A stretch of 64,000 nucleotides of DNA. Origin: Bacteroidales bacterium (GTDB lineage: Bacteria; Bacteroidota; Bacteroidia; Bacteroidales; UBA932). A program made the position numbers and the translations under genes. The notes below the pieces were generated by a model. That model worked only from the letters and a program-made list of their open reading frames with translations. It did no database searches and was not told the origin of the DNA. Shown in pieces: positions 41,881 through 50,564 of the stretch (positions are counted from its first letter, which is position 1; each line of letters begins with the position of its first letter). The stretch is from NCBI GenBank assembly GCA_024398125.1, contig JAKSJO010000006.1:1-64000 (forward strand), written 5' to 3'.

Positions 41881-44064
41881 CTAGCTCAAAGTAGCCAGAA
41901 GCTCACGATATTTGATCAGCGGCCAGAACTCGTCATCCACGACCATCTCCAGCCTGTCTATCTTGCCTCGGATAAGGTCAATCATCGGAACGACCTCCGC
42001 CTCATAACTCTTCGCACGCTCAACGATATCCTCGATCTTGTTCAGTCTGCGACGCACGTCTGTCATTGCGAGCGAAGACTCATAAATCTCACCTGAAAGC
42101 ATGCTGATGTTCTCCAGAACTTCAAGTTCATTCTTTGCAAGCTGCTGATATCTGTCCGGGAAGATTTCCTTCAGTCCCTTGATGTTCTCGATGAGAAGAT
42201 TCTGGTACTTTATCGCAGTCGGAACAATATGGTTCTTTGCAATGTCCTCAACGACACGGGACTCGATCTGGACCTTCTTGAGATAGGTCTCATTCTTGAT
42301 CTCGTATCGCGCCTGAAGCTCGACACGGTTGAGAACGTGATACTTTTCAAAGACCTTGATGTTGTCTTCGGTAAGATACTCGCCGAAGGCCTCTGTCATC
42401 TTCATGCTTCTGAGGCCGCGGTCCCCTGCCTCCCTGAGCCACTCCTCGCTGTAGCCGTTGCCCTCGAAACGAACCTTCTTGCTTGCAACGATGAACTGGC
42501 GTATTACCTTGAAGATAGCTTCGTCCTTCTTTTCTCCCTTCTCGATGAGCCTGTCCACAGCCTGCTTGAATTCCGTAAGAGTCTCGGTCACGGCTGTGAG
42601 GATCGCAATCATCGGGAGCGCACAGTTGGTCGACGATCCTGGCGCACGGAACTCGAAACGATTACCGGTGAATGCGAATGGAGAGGTTCTGTTACGGTCC
42701 GTGTTGTCCTGCATGATCTCCGGGATCTTGCCGATATGGAGCTTGAGCGCTGTCTTCTGGTCCGTAGTAAGCTTTTTCGAAAGCCTCTTCTCGATGCTGT
42801 CGAGCATCTCATTCATGGTCGCGCCGGCGAATACGGAAAGGATCGCAGGAGGAGCCTCGTTGCCGCCAAGACGGCATGCGTTTCCGGCCGAAGCGACTGA
42901 AGCCATCATAAGCGAGCCGCGGTCGTGGCAGGCCTTGAGCACGCATACGAAAAACGCAAGGAACTGGGTATTTGTCTTAGGATTCTTTCCTGGAGCAAGA
43001 AGATTCACACCTGTATTGGTTGCGAGAGACCAGTTGCAATGCTTTCCCGAGCCATTGACACCTGCGAAAGGCTTTTCATGGAAGAGGACCTTGAGGTGAT
43101 GGCGGTTTGCGACCTTGCGCATGATCGACATAAGGAGGATATTATGGTCGATGGCGACATTGCACTCCTCAAACAGAGGTGCGCACTCGAACTGGTTTGG
43201 AGCGACCTCGTTATGTCTGGTCATCAGTGGAATGCCAAGTCTGAAACACTCCTCTTCGAAATCCTTCATGAAGTCCTCGACACGCTCGGGAATGGCTCCC
43301 CAATAATGGTCTTCGAGCTGCTGGTCCTTTGCTGCTGTATGTCCCATGAGGGTACGTCCGGTCTGGATAAGGTCAGGGCGGGCGTTGTAGAGAGCCTCGT
43401 CGACAAGGAAGTACTCCTGCTCGCAGCCTAGCGTGGTAACAACCTTTGTGACGTCCTTGTCGAAGAACTGGCATACATCGACGGCAGCCTTGTCAACCGC
43501 GTTCATGGCACGCAGGATAGGAGTCTTGAAGTCAAGAGCCTCGCCTGTGTATGCAACGAAAATACTTGGGATACAGAGTGTCTTGTCCGTGATGAATGCA
43601 GGCGACGATGGGTCCCATGCGCTGTAGCCGCGAGCCTCGAAAGTATTGCGGAGGCCGCCGCTAGGGAATGAAGAAGCGTCCGGTTCCTGCTGGGCAAGCA
43701 TATTGCCTGAGAACTTTTCGAACGACTGCTCGCCAAGGTGCGGATCCAGAAAGGCATCATGCTTCTCTGCCGTACTTTCGTTTAGAGGCTGGAACCAGTG
43801 GGTATAATGGGTCGCGCCCTTTTCTATCGCCCATATCTTCATGCCTTCGGCAACCTGGTCCGCAATGGTGCGGTCGATAGGAGTTCCATCGTTGATTGCG
43901 GCCATGACCTTCTTGTAGACCTCCGACGAAAGATACTCCTTCATCTGGTTCTTTCCGAAAACGTCGCATCCGAAATATGAAGAAACCTTGCCGTCCTTGA
44001 GGACAGGCTTTGGGTAGCTGCGCGAAGCCATGGTTTCAAGCGCCTTGAATCTCAGTGAATCCAT
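41881..44064 (-). CDS. glnN: Type III glutamine synthetase
   Basis: 727 residues from the ATG at 44064, the usual size of the GSIII class common in Bacteroidetes. Landmarks: FGCDVFGKNQMKEYL, the GSIII block LGCEQEYFLVD, LMTRHNEVAPNQFECAP, KPFAGVNGSGKHCNWSL (ATP-binding) and NRTSPFAFTGNRFEFRAPGSS (glutamate/adenylylation-region counterpart). It makes glutamine from glutamate and ammonia with ATP. The in-frame extension to 44214 crosses the TATATTTG promoter and has no family similarity, so the shorter form is used. Divergent from the PEP-synthase-like gene. Confidence 0.96.
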   Translation of the reverse strand: MDSLRFKALETMASRSYPKPVLKDGKVSSYFGCDVFGKNQMKEYLSSEVYKKVMAAINDGTPIDRTIADQVAEGMKIWAIEKGATHYTHWFQPLNESTAEKHDAFLDPHLGEQSFEKFSGNMLAQQEPDASSFPSGGLRNTFEARGYSAWDPSSPAFITDKTLCIPSIFVAYTGEALDFKTPILRAMNAVDKAAVDVCQFFDKDVTKVVTTLGCEQEYFLVDEALYNARPDLIQTGRTLMGHTAAKDQQLEDHYWGAIPERVEDFMKDFEEECFRLGIPLMTRHNEVAPNQFECAPLFEECNVAIDHNILLMSIMRKVANRHHLKVLFHEKPFAGVNGSGKHCNWSLATNTGVNLLAPGKNPKTNTQFLAFFVCVLKACHDRGSLMMASVASAGNACRLGGNEAPPAILSVFAGATMNEMLDSIEKRLSKKLTTDQKTALKLHIGKIPEIMQDNTDRNRTSPFAFTGNRFEFRAPGSSTNCALPMIAILTAVTETLTEFKQAVDRLIEKGEKKDEAIFKVIRQFIVASKKVRFEGNGYSEEWLREAGDRGLRSMKMTEAFGEYLTEDNIKVFEKYHVLNRVELQARYEIKNETYLKKVQIESRVVEDIAKNHIVPTAIKYQNLLIENIKGLKEIFPDRYQQLAKNELEVLENISMLSGEIYESSLAMTDVRRRLNKIEDIVERAKSYEAEVVPMIDLIRGKIDRLEMVVDDEFWPLIKYRELLATLS

Positions 44065-44084
44065 CTTTTCAATAATTTGGGCTG

Positions 44085-44092
44085 CAAATATA
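44085..44092 (-). promoter_or_regulatory. -7 promoter element (TATATTTG) for glnN
   Basis: Exact match on the minus strand, 20 bases before the ATG at 44064. Confidence 0.65.
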
Positions 44093-44252
44093 GTTATTTT
44101 ACGCCACACCCCATTATTTTCAGGGCATTTTCGCCAAAACACCTTATATTTTTCCAATATACCCTCGAAATACAGGGGCTCAATCCAAATTCTATAGCTT
44201 TTTCGAGAATTCACAACGCAAACGACGAGGACTTTTTTCCATTATCCTCAGC

Positions 44253-44283
44253 TTGCTAAAAACAGTTGGAATTAGTAACTTTA
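44253..44283 (+). promoter_or_regulatory. Promoter of the PEP-synthase-like gene (TTG, 20 bases, TAACTTTA)
   Basis: TTG at 44253-44255 and TAACTTTA at 44276-44283 (one mismatch), spacing 20; about 22 bases before the ATG at 44305. It lies within the in-frame ATG at 44266, which is rejected as start. Confidence 0.5.
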
Positions 44284-44304
44284 CATGATTTAACAAATAC
44301 CCAC

Positions 44305-47277
44305 ATGGATCTTTCAACCATAGACTTGGGTGCGCGTTCATCGCACACCTTCATGAAATACAGGATCAAGAGAATTCTCCTGGTCTGCTGCAGTTACGAC
44401 GGGTATACTCTCGAAGAGGATGGACATATCGACTCGCAGATCAACCGCGAGTACGCCGAGCTCAACATGAGCAACCCTCCATCGCTTACAAGAGTGAAAT
44501 CCACCGCTGCAGCACTGGAACTGCTCAGAGCCGGAGAGCAGTTCGACTTCATCCTCACCATGTACAACATCGGAGAGCCTGACGTATTCGAATTCTCCAA
44601 GATCGTAAAGGAGATAAACCCCAATCTCCCCGTGATCCTCCTGACCAGTTTCAACAAAGAAGTCTATCGCCAGATCGACGAACATAAGGACAGCTGCATC
44701 GATCAGGTATTCTGCTGGCACGGTAACTCGGACCTGATCATTGCCATCATCAAGCTCATGGAGGACAGGCTCAACGCCGAAGAGGACATATACGACGGCG
44801 GCGTACAGGCCATCATGCTTGTGGAGGACTCCGTCAGGTTCTATTCTACATACCTTCCCGAACTCTATCGAATCCTCCTTATCCAGAATACCCGATTCCT
44901 CAAGGATGGTTTCAATGAGCAGCAGATTGTAGCCCGCAAGAGGGCCCGTCCGAAAGTCCTGCTTGCAACATGCTATGCAGAAGCTGTCGAGATGTACGAG
45001 AAATACAAGAACAACCTGCTTGGAGTCATTTCGGACGTAGGCATGGTCGTTCACAAGGGAGACCCTGCCGACACGGAGAAACTGGACGCCGGCCTCGATC
45101 TCTGCCGTATAATCCAGCAGGAGACCCCATGGATGCCTCTCATCATCCAGTCTTCTCAGCTGGATTACAAGGACGTAGCCGACGAGATGGGCGTAAACTT
45201 CATTGCCAAGAGCTCCAAGACACTCCTTGCCGACCTGCGTGACGTCATGTTCAGCCGTTTCGGATTCGGCGACCTTATCTTCAAGGACCCAAAGACATGC
45301 ATCGAAGTGGGACGCGCAAGCGACCTTACAACCCTGCAGGAACTGCTTATAAAGACACCTGACGAGATTCTTGAATACCAGCTCAGCCGCATGTCGCTTT
45401 CAAAGTGGCTCAACTGCCGCGGTCTGTTCCCTATCGCGAAGGTTCTCCGAAAGATAAAGAGCAGCGACTTCAAGAGTACCGCGGAACACAGAGACGCCCT
45501 CGTTCATATCCTGAATGACTATCGAATTCTTCTCGGCCAAGGTATCGTAGCCTCATTCGACCCGGAAAACTACAGCGACGTAGTCGGTTTCGCGAAGATC
45601 GGCGAAGGCTCGATCGGCGGCAAGGCTCGCGGTCTTGCGTTCATGAACACCATGCTCGCAAAGTACCGCTATTATTACAAGTACCCTAATGTCAGGATGC
45701 TCATACCGCGAAGCGTCGTGGTGGCAGCAGACTGTTTCGAAGAGTTCATCCAGCTCAACGGACTCGACTATATCATATCCCAGGACATTCCTGACGACAT
45801 CGTGCTCGAGGAATTCCTCAACAGCGTCATGCCTGAAAGCGTCTACGAGAAGCTCAAGGTATTCGTGAAGACCTGTACAAAGCCCGTCGCCGTGCGTTCA
45901 TCTTCAAAGCTTGAAGACTCGCACTACCAGCCTTTCGCCGGTGTCTACTCGACATACATGATTCCGCGCTGTGAGGATGACGACCAGATGCTCAGACTGC
46001 TTGCGCGTGCAATCAAGAGTGTTTATGCCTCAACATATTTCGCGTCATCGAAGGCATACGTACAGTCCACCCAGAACCTTCTCAGCGAGGAGAAGATGGC
46101 CGTCCTGATCCAGGAGGTTTGCGGAACGACTCATGGAGACTGTTTCTACCCTACCCTTTCCGGAGTTGCACGTTCGGAGAACATGTACACACTCGGCTAC
46201 GAGGAGCCGACTGACGGTGTCTGCAACATGGTGATGGGACTTGGCAAGGCTGTGGTTGATGGCGAGCGAAGCCTCCGCTTCTGTCCTGCATACCCTGACA
46301 AGGCACTCCAGACCTCGACCCCTGAACTTGCAACAAGGGACGCCCAGAACGAGATTTTCGCCCTGAGCCTCAAGAGCAGCGACTTCAGACCTTCAACCGA
46401 CGACGCAGTCAACCTCAAGAGACTGACCGTAAGCGAGGTCGCAAAGGGACGCAACGCGAAGCACGTATGTTCATACTTTGACTTCCAGGGCAACAGGATT
46501 ACCGAGACTCCTCCTATGTTCGGCCCTACCATTCCTGTGATCACTTTCAACAAGATCCTTAAATACAACACCTTCCCTCTTGCCCAGATCATCCGCGACC
46601 TGTTGGAGATCGGACGCGAGGAGATGCAGTGCGAGGTGGAGATCGAGTTCGCCGCCGACCTGGACGTGGAGCCAGGCGAGAGAAGTCTCTTCAACCTTCT
46701 CCAGATCCGTCCTATCCACAAGAGCACTGACGGCGAAAAGGTCGACTGGAAAGAGATAGACATGAGCAATCCTCTGGTCTACTCGGAGGCCGCTCTTGGA
46801 ACAGGACTCATGCACGGTCTTCGTCATGTCATCTATGTCAAGTTCGACAAGTTCAATTCACTCGTCACTGAGGAAATTGCGCAGGAGCTTGGAAAGCTCA
46901 ACAACCAGATGCGCCAGGACGGCAACGATTACATCCTCATAGGAACAGGCCGATGGGGATCATCACAGCCGAACCTTGGCGTTCCTGTACGCTGGGAGCA
47001 CATCAGCCAGGCCAAGGTCATCATCGAGTCGGCCCTGCCTCACTTCAACATCGAGGCATCCCAGGGAACCCACTTCTTCCAGAACGTGACTTCCCTCGGA
47101 GTCGGATACCTTTCTTTGAACCCACATGCTCCCGGCAGCAAGGAAGTCCTTGACGTCGCAAGACTTGACGCGATGCCGGCAGTGTACGATGGCGAATATC
47201 TGCGTTGCGTAGAGTTCCCGGATCAGCTGTTCGTATATATAGACGGTTCAACAAAGTGCGGAATCATAAATATTTAA
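44305..47277 (+). CDS. Large protein: N-terminal receiver-like region fused to a PEP/pyruvate-binding (PPDK_N/PpsA-type) domain
   Basis: 990 residues. Residues 20-330 look like two receiver-like (REC-fold) modules: KRILLVCCSYDGYTLEEDG...FDFILTMYNIGEPDVFEFSK...LPVILLTSF and QAIMLVEDSVRFYSTYLPEL...NNLLGVISDVGMVVHKGD...MPLIIQSSQLDYKDVADEMGVNFIAKSSK; the second keeps ED and D and the late K, the first lacks the standard Asp. From about 420 comes the ATP-grasp-like PPDK_N domain: KIGEGSIGGKARGLAFMN, KPVAVRSSSKLEDSHYQPFAGVYST, NMVMGLGKAVVDGERSLRFCP, LNNQMRQDGNDYILIGTGRWGSS. The phosphohistidine and PEP-binding domains of PEP synthase are absent. Its role is unknown; I recall similar proteins in other Bacteroidetes. 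Confidence 0.8.
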   Translation: MDLSTIDLGARSSHTFMKYRIKRILLVCCSYDGYTLEEDGHIDSQINREYAELNMSNPPSLTRVKSTAAALELLRAGEQFDFILTMYNIGEPDVFEFSKIVKEINPNLPVILLTSFNKEVYRQIDEHKDSCIDQVFCWHGNSDLIIAIIKLMEDRLNAEEDIYDGGVQAIMLVEDSVRFYSTYLPELYRILLIQNTRFLKDGFNEQQIVARKRARPKVLLATCYAEAVEMYEKYKNNLLGVISDVGMVVHKGDPADTEKLDAGLDLCRIIQQETPWMPLIIQSSQLDYKDVADEMGVNFIAKSSKTLLADLRDVMFSRFGFGDLIFKDPKTCIEVGRASDLTTLQELLIKTPDEILEYQLSRMSLSKWLNCRGLFPIAKVLRKIKSSDFKSTAEHRDALVHILNDYRILLGQGIVASFDPENYSDVVGFAKIGEGSIGGKARGLAFMNTMLAKYRYYYKYPNVRMLIPRSVVVAADCFEEFIQLNGLDYIISQDIPDDIVLEEFLNSVMPESVYEKLKVFVKTCTKPVAVRSSSKLEDSHYQPFAGVYSTYMIPRCEDDDQMLRLLARAIKSVYASTYFASSKAYVQSTQNLLSEEKMAVLIQEVCGTTHGDCFYPTLSGVARSENMYTLGYEEPTDGVCNMVMGLGKAVVDGERSLRFCPAYPDKALQTSTPELATRDAQNEIFALSLKSSDFRPSTDDAVNLKRLTVSEVAKGRNAKHVCSYFDFQGNRITETPPMFGPTIPVITFNKILKYNTFPLAQIIRDLLEIGREEMQCEVEIEFAADLDVEPGERSLFNLLQIRPIHKSTDGEKVDWKEIDMSNPLVYSEAALGTGLMHGLRHVIYVKFDKFNSLVTEEIAQELGKLNNQMRQDGNDYILIGTGRWGSSQPNLGVPVRWEHISQAKVIIESALPHFNIEASQGTHFFQNVTSLGVGYLSLNPHAPGSKEVLDVARLDAMPAVYDGEYLRCVEFPDQLFVYIDGSTKCGIINI

Positions 47278-47287
47278 TTATTATCAT

Positions 47288-48472
47288 ATGAATAAAACTT
47301 TCATCGCAGCTGCATTTGCAGCAGTACTCGCGGTTCCTTCATTTGCACAGAATCGCGCCGCTCAGCCTGAAATCAAGCTGAACTTCACACCTGTGAAGGA
47401 GAATCCTATCACCTCGATCAAGAACCAGGCTAGTTCCGGCACCTGCTGGTCATATTCCACCATCGCATTCGTAGAGTCTGAGATCATCCGCAACAACAAC
47501 ATCAAGGACCCTGCAAAGTATCCTGATCTTTCCGAGTTCTTTGTTGTTTCACACTCGTATTCAGAGCGTGCCGACAAGTATCTCCGCGTCGACGGAGCCC
47601 TTGGCTTCAGCGTCGGTTCATCTGCCGAGGATGTAATGCACGTCATCCGCGATCATGGTATGGTTACCAACGAAGCCATGACCGGTATGAACTATGGTTC
47701 ACCACTTCCGCAGCAGTCAGAGCTCGACAACGTTCTCCTCGCATACATGAACTCCATCCTCACCAGCAAAAAGCTCACTACAGCATGGAAGCGCGGTTTC
47801 GACGCAATCCTCGCAGAGTACCTCGGTGAGTATCCTGAGACTTTCGTAGTCGATGGCAAGCAGTATACCCCAGAGAGCTATCGCGATGCCCTCAAGTTCA
47901 ACCCAGACGACTACATCTCGCTCACTTCATTCTCTCATCATCCATTCTACAGCTGGTTCCCTCTTGAGGTACATGACAACTGGAGATGGGATTCAATGTA
48001 CAACGTTCCTATCGACGACCTCATGCAGATCATCGACAATGCCATCAACGGCGGTTCTACCATCGCATGGGGCGCAGACGTCAGCTCTCCAGGCTTCAAC
48101 CGCAATGGATACGGTCTCTTCCTCGACACTGTAGCTCAGCAGGGCGCCGGCTCAGACCAGGCTCACTGGGTAGGCAGCGATCCAAACGGCCAGAAGGTTG
48201 AGTACATCGAGAAGACCGCTTCCCAGGAGCAGAGACAGTACGATTTCGACAACAAGATTCTCACCGATGACCACGGCATGCAGATCTACGGCATTGCCAA
48301 GGACGAGACCGGAAACAAGTTCTATATGGTAAAGAACTCATGGGGCGAAAGCGGTGACTTCAAGGGCATCTGGTATTGCTCCGAGGCATTCGTAAAGGGA
48401 TCGACAATGGACATCCTCGTCCACAAGGACTTCCTTACCAAGGATATCAAGAAGAAGCTCGGCATCAAGTAA
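47288..48472 (+). CDS. Exported C1-family (papain-like, PepC/BLMH-type) cysteine peptidase
   Basis: 394 residues with a Sec signal (MNKTFIAAAFAAVLAVPSFA). Catalytic Cys in NQASSGTCWSYSTIAFVESE (about residue 52), His in TDDHGMQIYGIAKDE and Asn in VKNSWGESGDFKGIWY, the arrangement of bleomycin hydrolase/aminopeptidase C. Unlike cytoplasmic PepC it is exported, so it probably degrades peptides in the periplasm. Ten bases after the previous gene. Its stop overlaps the pssA start (TAATG). Confidence 0.92.
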   Translation: MNKTFIAAAFAAVLAVPSFAQNRAAQPEIKLNFTPVKENPITSIKNQASSGTCWSYSTIAFVESEIIRNNNIKDPAKYPDLSEFFVVSHSYSERADKYLRVDGALGFSVGSSAEDVMHVIRDHGMVTNEAMTGMNYGSPLPQQSELDNVLLAYMNSILTSKKLTTAWKRGFDAILAEYLGEYPETFVVDGKQYTPESYRDALKFNPDDYISLTSFSHHPFYSWFPLEVHDNWRWDSMYNVPIDDLMQIIDNAINGGSTIAWGADVSSPGFNRNGYGLFLDTVAQQGAGSDQAHWVGSDPNGQKVEYIEKTASQEQRQYDFDNKILTDDHGMQIYGIAKDETGNKFYMVKNSWGESGDFKGIWYCSEAFVKGSTMDILVHKDFLTKDIKKKLGIK

Positions 48473-49182
48473 TGCAGATCAGAAAGATCATTCCTAATAC
48501 CATCACCTCCATGAATCTCGTCTGCGGGATCGTGGGGGTGGTTTTAGCCTTGGGTGGAAACATCCCTTGCGCGTTTTTCATGATGTTGCTTGCTGCTGTG
48601 GCCGATTTCTTTGATGGTCTGGCGGCCCGCGCACTGAATGCATATTCGGACATAGGCAAGGAACTGGATTCCCTATGTGACAATGTCAGCTTCGGCGTAC
48701 TTCCTGCACTGATGATGGCTTCAATCCTCGCCGGAAGATATGGCTGGAGCAATCCCGTTTCCTGGACACCGCTTCTCATCTCCGTATTCAGCGCACTTCG
48801 CCTTGCGAAGTTCAACATCGACACACGCCAGAGCATGAGTTTCATAGGCCTCCCCACCCCGGCATGCGCTATGATATGTGGATCCCTCTGCCATGTTGCG
48901 GCTGTCGCGCCTGACAGTTTCTTGGCCGGCATCTGCAGCAGCGTATGGTTCATACCTGCGCTGTCTGTCATTCTCAGCGCCCTGCTTGTCTGTGAGCTTC
49001 CTATGTTTTCCATGAAGTTCCACAAGGGCGACGGCCTGGGAATCGACCGTATAGTGTTCCTCGCATGCGTTCCGGTTGCAATCGCCGCAACTATTATCTT
49101 CGGATGGCCTTGGTCAGCGACAGTGTTTACCATCTTCATCGCGTACATTGCGATCAATACCGTGAAGGCTTTTTCCAGATGA
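48472..49182 (+). CDS. pssA: CDP-diacylglycerol-serine O-phosphatidyltransferase
   Basis: 236 residues from the ATG at 48472, overlapping the peptidase stop by one base. The CDP-alcohol phosphotransferase signature is complete: DFFDGLAARALNAYSDIGKELDSLCDNVSFGVLPA (D-x2-D-G-x2-A-R-x8-G-x3-D-x3-D). About eight membrane segments. It makes phosphatidylserine, the precursor of phosphatidylethanolamine. The longer in-frame start overlaps the peptidase gene by 97 bases and is rejected. Confidence 0.94.
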   Translation: MQIRKIIPNTITSMNLVCGIVGVVLALGGNIPCAFFMMLLAAVADFFDGLAARALNAYSDIGKELDSLCDNVSFGVLPALMMASILAGRYGWSNPVSWTPLLISVFSALRLAKFNIDTRQSMSFIGLPTPACAMICGSLCHVAAVAPDSFLAGICSSVWFIPALSVILSALLVCELPMFSMKFHKGDGLGIDRIVFLACVPVAIAATIIFGWPWSATVFTIFIAYIAINTVKAFSR

Positions 49183-49188
49183 TAAGCT

Positions 49189-49836
49189 ATGACTATCCTT
49201 TACCTCCATGGCATGGGCGGCGGCACCGCGAGCAGGATTCCCGGCTATCTTGCGGAATTTCTCCCAGACGACCGCATTGTGATCCGTACATATGATCTCA
49301 ATCCTGCAACGGCCCACCACCAGATTGCAAGCTGGTTCGAAGAAGTCAGGCCGGACATAGTGATTGGTGAATCTCTTGGTGCGACACACGCCCTGGCTCT
49401 GGATGGCGTTCCTGTAATCCTCGTATCCCCCGCACTTAATGCCGGAATCTATTTCAGCTGCCTGTCCCCTCTTACGCTGATACCAGGCGTTCCATGGCTT
49501 ATTGCAAAGATTTTCAAGCCTCATGGAGACAGCGGTCGCCAGATTATGAGGTTCAATTTCAAGAATACATGGAAATGGATGTACTATAGACGCCTTGCAC
49601 GCAAGACTTCACGCAGATCGGCACAACCACATTTTGCCTTTATCGGTGATGTTGATGGATACAGAAAGACGGGTATTGTAAGTGTCCGTACATGGAGACG
49701 CTGGTTCGGGAATGGCACATATGAGATTGTGCCGGGAAACCATATAATGAAGCACGGACATGGGCCCGATGATTCCGAAAGGATCGCATTCGTAAAAGAT
49801 AAGCTGATACCAAAGATCCTGGAGCTGACCCGATAA
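49189..49836 (+). CDS. YqiA/YcfP-type alpha/beta-hydrolase
   Basis: 215 residues, cytoplasmic. Starts with ILYLHGMGGGTASR (oxyanion-hole region), nucleophile elbow VIGESLGATHAL (about residue 61), HGP near the end (NHIMKHGHGPDD) for the catalytic His. The size and layout match YqiA/YcfP esterase-like proteins. Substrate unknown. It follows pssA by six bases and is closed by a bidirectional terminator. Confidence 0.82.
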   Translation: MTILYLHGMGGGTASRIPGYLAEFLPDDRIVIRTYDLNPATAHHQIASWFEEVRPDIVIGESLGATHALALDGVPVILVSPALNAGIYFSCLSPLTLIPGVPWLIAKIFKPHGDSGRQIMRFNFKNTWKWMYYRRLARKTSRRSAQPHFAFIGDVDGYRKTGIVSVRTWRRWFGNGTYEIVPGNHIMKHGHGPDDSERIAFVKDKLIPKILELTR

Positions 49837-49854
49837 TATATACCCTATAACAAT

Positions 49855-49880
49855 AAAGGTGGCCTTCAGAGGTCACCTTT
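49855..49880. terminator. Bidirectional terminator between the hydrolase and YggS genes
   Basis: Stem of 11 pairs (AAAGGTGGCCT with AGGTCACCTTT, one G-U), loop TCAG, T-rich tail in both directions. Confidence 0.8.
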
Positions 49881-49887
49881 ACATTTT

Positions 49888-50559
49888 CTAGTAATTCCTT
49901 TCGCCGAAGATGGCTGTTCCGATACGGACCATCGTGCTTCCACAATCTATCGCGACTTCATAGTCGCCTGACATACCTATCGAAAGCTCATTGAAGTCTG
50001 CGAGCTCAGGGAAAAGGTCATCCAGATAGTCCTTGAAGGCCTTGATTCTCTCGAAATCGGCATGTACAGTCTCCATGTCTTCAGTATGAGATGCCATGCC
50101 CATAAGGCCGCAGAAACGGATATTCGTATACTTGGAAGCGCTGAAAAGCAATTCAAGTATCTCCTCCTCATGGAATCCCTGCTTGGTTTCCTCCGCTCCG
50201 ATATGGAGCTCAAGAAGGACATTTATGACCTTGTCATTCTTCTTTCCCCACTTGTCCACTTCCTGGAGAAGATGGACGGTGTCGATCGACTGCACCAGAG
50301 AAGCGTAAGGAAGAACCTGCTTCAGCTTGTTGGTCTGGAGGTGACCAAGAAAGTTCCACTGAATGTCGGCACACTCCCCTTTCTCGGCAAGCTCCTTGAC
50401 TTTCTTTTCAAGTTCCTGTGGGCGGTTCTCACCAAAGATGCGCTGGCCGGCGGCGTAGGCTTCACGAATGTCATCCAGAGGATGATATTTGGAAACTGCC
50501 ACCAGTTTTATCTCCGGTGGCAGTCCTGATTTTATCTTTTGTAGATTTTCAGCTATCAT
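49888..50559 (-). CDS. YggS-family PLP homeostasis protein
   Basis: 223 residues. PLP-binding Lys in LVAVSKYHPLDDIREAY (Lys24), GENRPQEL, WNFLGHLQTNK, GLMGMASHTED and LSIGMSGDYEVAIDCGSTMVRIGTAIFG. These alanine-racemase-fold proteins bind pyridoxal phosphate and maintain B6 and amino-acid homeostasis without clear enzyme activity. Last of a minus-strand operon after DUF349 and yidC; five bases from yidC. Confidence 0.94.
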   Translation of the reverse strand: MIAENLQKIKSGLPPEIKLVAVSKYHPLDDIREAYAAGQRIFGENRPQELEKKVKELAEKGECADIQWNFLGHLQTNKLKQVLPYASLVQSIDTVHLLQEVDKWGKKNDKVINVLLELHIGAEETKQGFHEEEILELLFSASKYTNIRFCGLMGMASHTEDMETVHADFERIKAFKDYLDDLFPELADFNELSIGMSGDYEVAIDCGSTMVRIGTAIFGERNY

Positions 50560-50564
50560 ATTGC

